Positions 63,311 through 64,000 of a stretch of 64,000 nucleotides of DNA are shown one piece after another. Made by a program: the position numbers and the translations under genes. The stretch is from Roseateles sp. XES5 (GTDB lineage Bacteria > Pseudomonadota > Alphaproteobacteria > Rhizobiales > Rhizobiaceae). The notes below the pieces were generated by a model. The model saw nothing but the letters and a program-made list of their open reading frames with translations, had not been told where the DNA came from and did no database searches. The DNA is taken from assembly GCF_020535545.1 (NCBI RefSeq), contig NZ_CP084755.1, positions 1-64,000 of the forward strand, given 5' to 3'. Every line of letters begins with the position of its first letter. Within the stretch, counting starts at the first letter, position 1.

Positions 63311-63613
63311 ATGGAGACGGCGCCAACCCTTATCCTCTATACCGTGACCGGCAAATCGCGCCCTGGTGAACATTGCTGGGACGACCCTTCCGTACCGCCC
63401 TATTTCTACGATGACAGGGACATGGCGAAACAGGCGTTGCTGGAATTGCGTGCTGATCTGCTCGCCGGTCGCGATCCCAACGATAGCCCGCTTTGCCTGG
63501 AAAGGATCGAAACCGTCCCGATGACGGCCGCGGCGGTCATGGCTTTGCTGAACGATGGTTTTGCCGCCATCGTCAAGGACCACGCGGTCATCGAGACGAT
63601 CGGTGAGGGCTAG
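63311..63613 (+). CDS. 100-residue hypothetical protein
   Basis: A soluble acidic protein (ETAPTLILYTVTGKSRPGEH; CWDDPSVPPYFYDDRDMAK; MTAAAVMALLNDGFAAIVKD). AAGGAGG lies 7 bases before the ATG, a near-perfect ribosome site, so it is very probably expressed. It is divergent from the DUF736 operon across leader copy 2. No family is recognised. Confidence 0.72.
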   Translation: METAPTLILYTVTGKSRPGEHCWDDPSVPPYFYDDRDMAKQALLELRADLLAGRDPNDSPLCLERIETVPMTAAAVMALLNDGFAAIVKDHAVIETIGEG

Positions 63614-63655
63614 TTTCGCCCTACACAACGCATCCGACGCCGCCTGGTGCAGCGA

Positions 63656-63889
63656 TTAGTTGACGAGCGTCGTTCTCGGCAGCACCCGTTTGGTCAATGG
63701 GCAACCATCCTGAATCCTGGTCCAGGACGAGACGTTCAGCTTCATCTCGCAGCGCGCGAGATAGGAGCCGCCGTCGACACGAAGGCAGGATGTCTCGCCG
63801 CGTTTGAACAAGACGCCGCGATTTCGGCATTTGCAGTTGTGGGCGATCAAGGCCATGATCAGGCCGGCTACGAGCACTTCAAGACGCAT
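63656..63889 (-). CDS. Small secreted Cys-containing protein
   Basis: A 77-residue protein with a probable signal peptide (RLEVLVAGLIMALIAHNCKC) and a mature part with further Cys (SCLRVDGGSYLARCEMKL, DGCPLTK). TTGGAG lies about 9 bases upstream of the ATG. It is convergent with the gene at 63311. The function is unknown. The last 111 bases of the window after it hold no recognisable feature beyond a possible promoter. Confidence 0.6.
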   Translation of the reverse strand: MRLEVLVAGLIMALIAHNCKCRNRGVLFKRGETSCLRVDGGSYLARCEMKLNVSSWTRIQDGCPLTKRVLPRTTLVN

Positions 63890-64000
63890 GGTCGAGGCTC
63901 CAAAAGATAGAGCGTAAGATTACGCCCGCTCAACGGCATCCGGACGGACCGCAACCGCCGCTGACCTATTCTCCGGCTCTCGACCGTGACCAGGGCAGTT

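Overview
The window reads as part of a large repABC plasmid (or plasmid-like accessory replicon) from a Hyphomicrobiales (rhizobial) alphaproteobacterium. Evidence: a complete repA-repB-repC cassette with two parS-like palindromes and a counter-transcribed RNA, an rcgA/rcgR-like pair known from rhizobial plasmids, a mobilisation locus with VirC1/VirC2-like genes and a T-DNA-border-like nick site, and a generally high-GC, alpha-style codon usage. I saw no rRNA, tRNA or CRISPR array.

Layout. 0-4 kb: a gene end cut by the window edge, a short-chain dehydrogenase-like gene lacking its usual catalytic residues, and rcgA-rcgR. 4-36 kb: a copper-resistance island. It holds a DUF4396-multicopper oxidase fusion; a minus-strand efflux operon (small Cys-rich protein, FixH-like protein, CusB, CusA, DUF411, TSUP permease); copZ; an acyltransferase; copA-cueR; a cytochrome c'; a second oxidase plus a second copper P-type ATPase; a Csp-like copper storage protein and a Met-rich DUF305 protein; a two-component system; and a plus-strand run of lipoprotein, TolC/CusC-like channel, a frameshifted mosaic oxidase, cupredoxin and CusF. 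Four promoters share a CueR-type operator with 19-bp spacing, so cueR probably controls the oxidase fusion, copZ, copA-cueR and the second oxidase/ATPase set. The two-component system probably controls the periplasmic genes.

Mobile DNA. A Tn3-family transposon (24296-28636, target duplication GACTA) splits the DUF305 gene and supplies a new in-frame start. A mercury-resistance Tn3-family transposon (36883-46133, duplication AGATT) carries merR and merTPFA. Its own tnpA has an internal deletion and is also interrupted by a further Tn3-family element (41197-45005, duplication CATCA).

Plasmid backbone, 46-64 kb: MobC and a MOBP-like relaxase, a candidate oriT, VirC1/VirC2-like genes, repABC, GC-rich hairpin arrays, a methylase-like protein lacking motif IV, a 678-residue ParB-like protein, and an operon of small unknown genes headed by a DUF736 protein. 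A 402-bp leader is duplicated almost exactly in front of the ParB-like gene and the DUF736 operon. No type IV secretion genes are visible, so this part looks mobilisable rather than self-transmissible.

Taken together, copper is probably oxidised in the periplasm (three oxidase genes), pumped out of the cytosol (two P-type ATPases), exported across the envelope (Cus RND plus TolC-like channel) and buffered (CopZ, CusF, Csp, DUF305). Mercury handling was added later by transposition.
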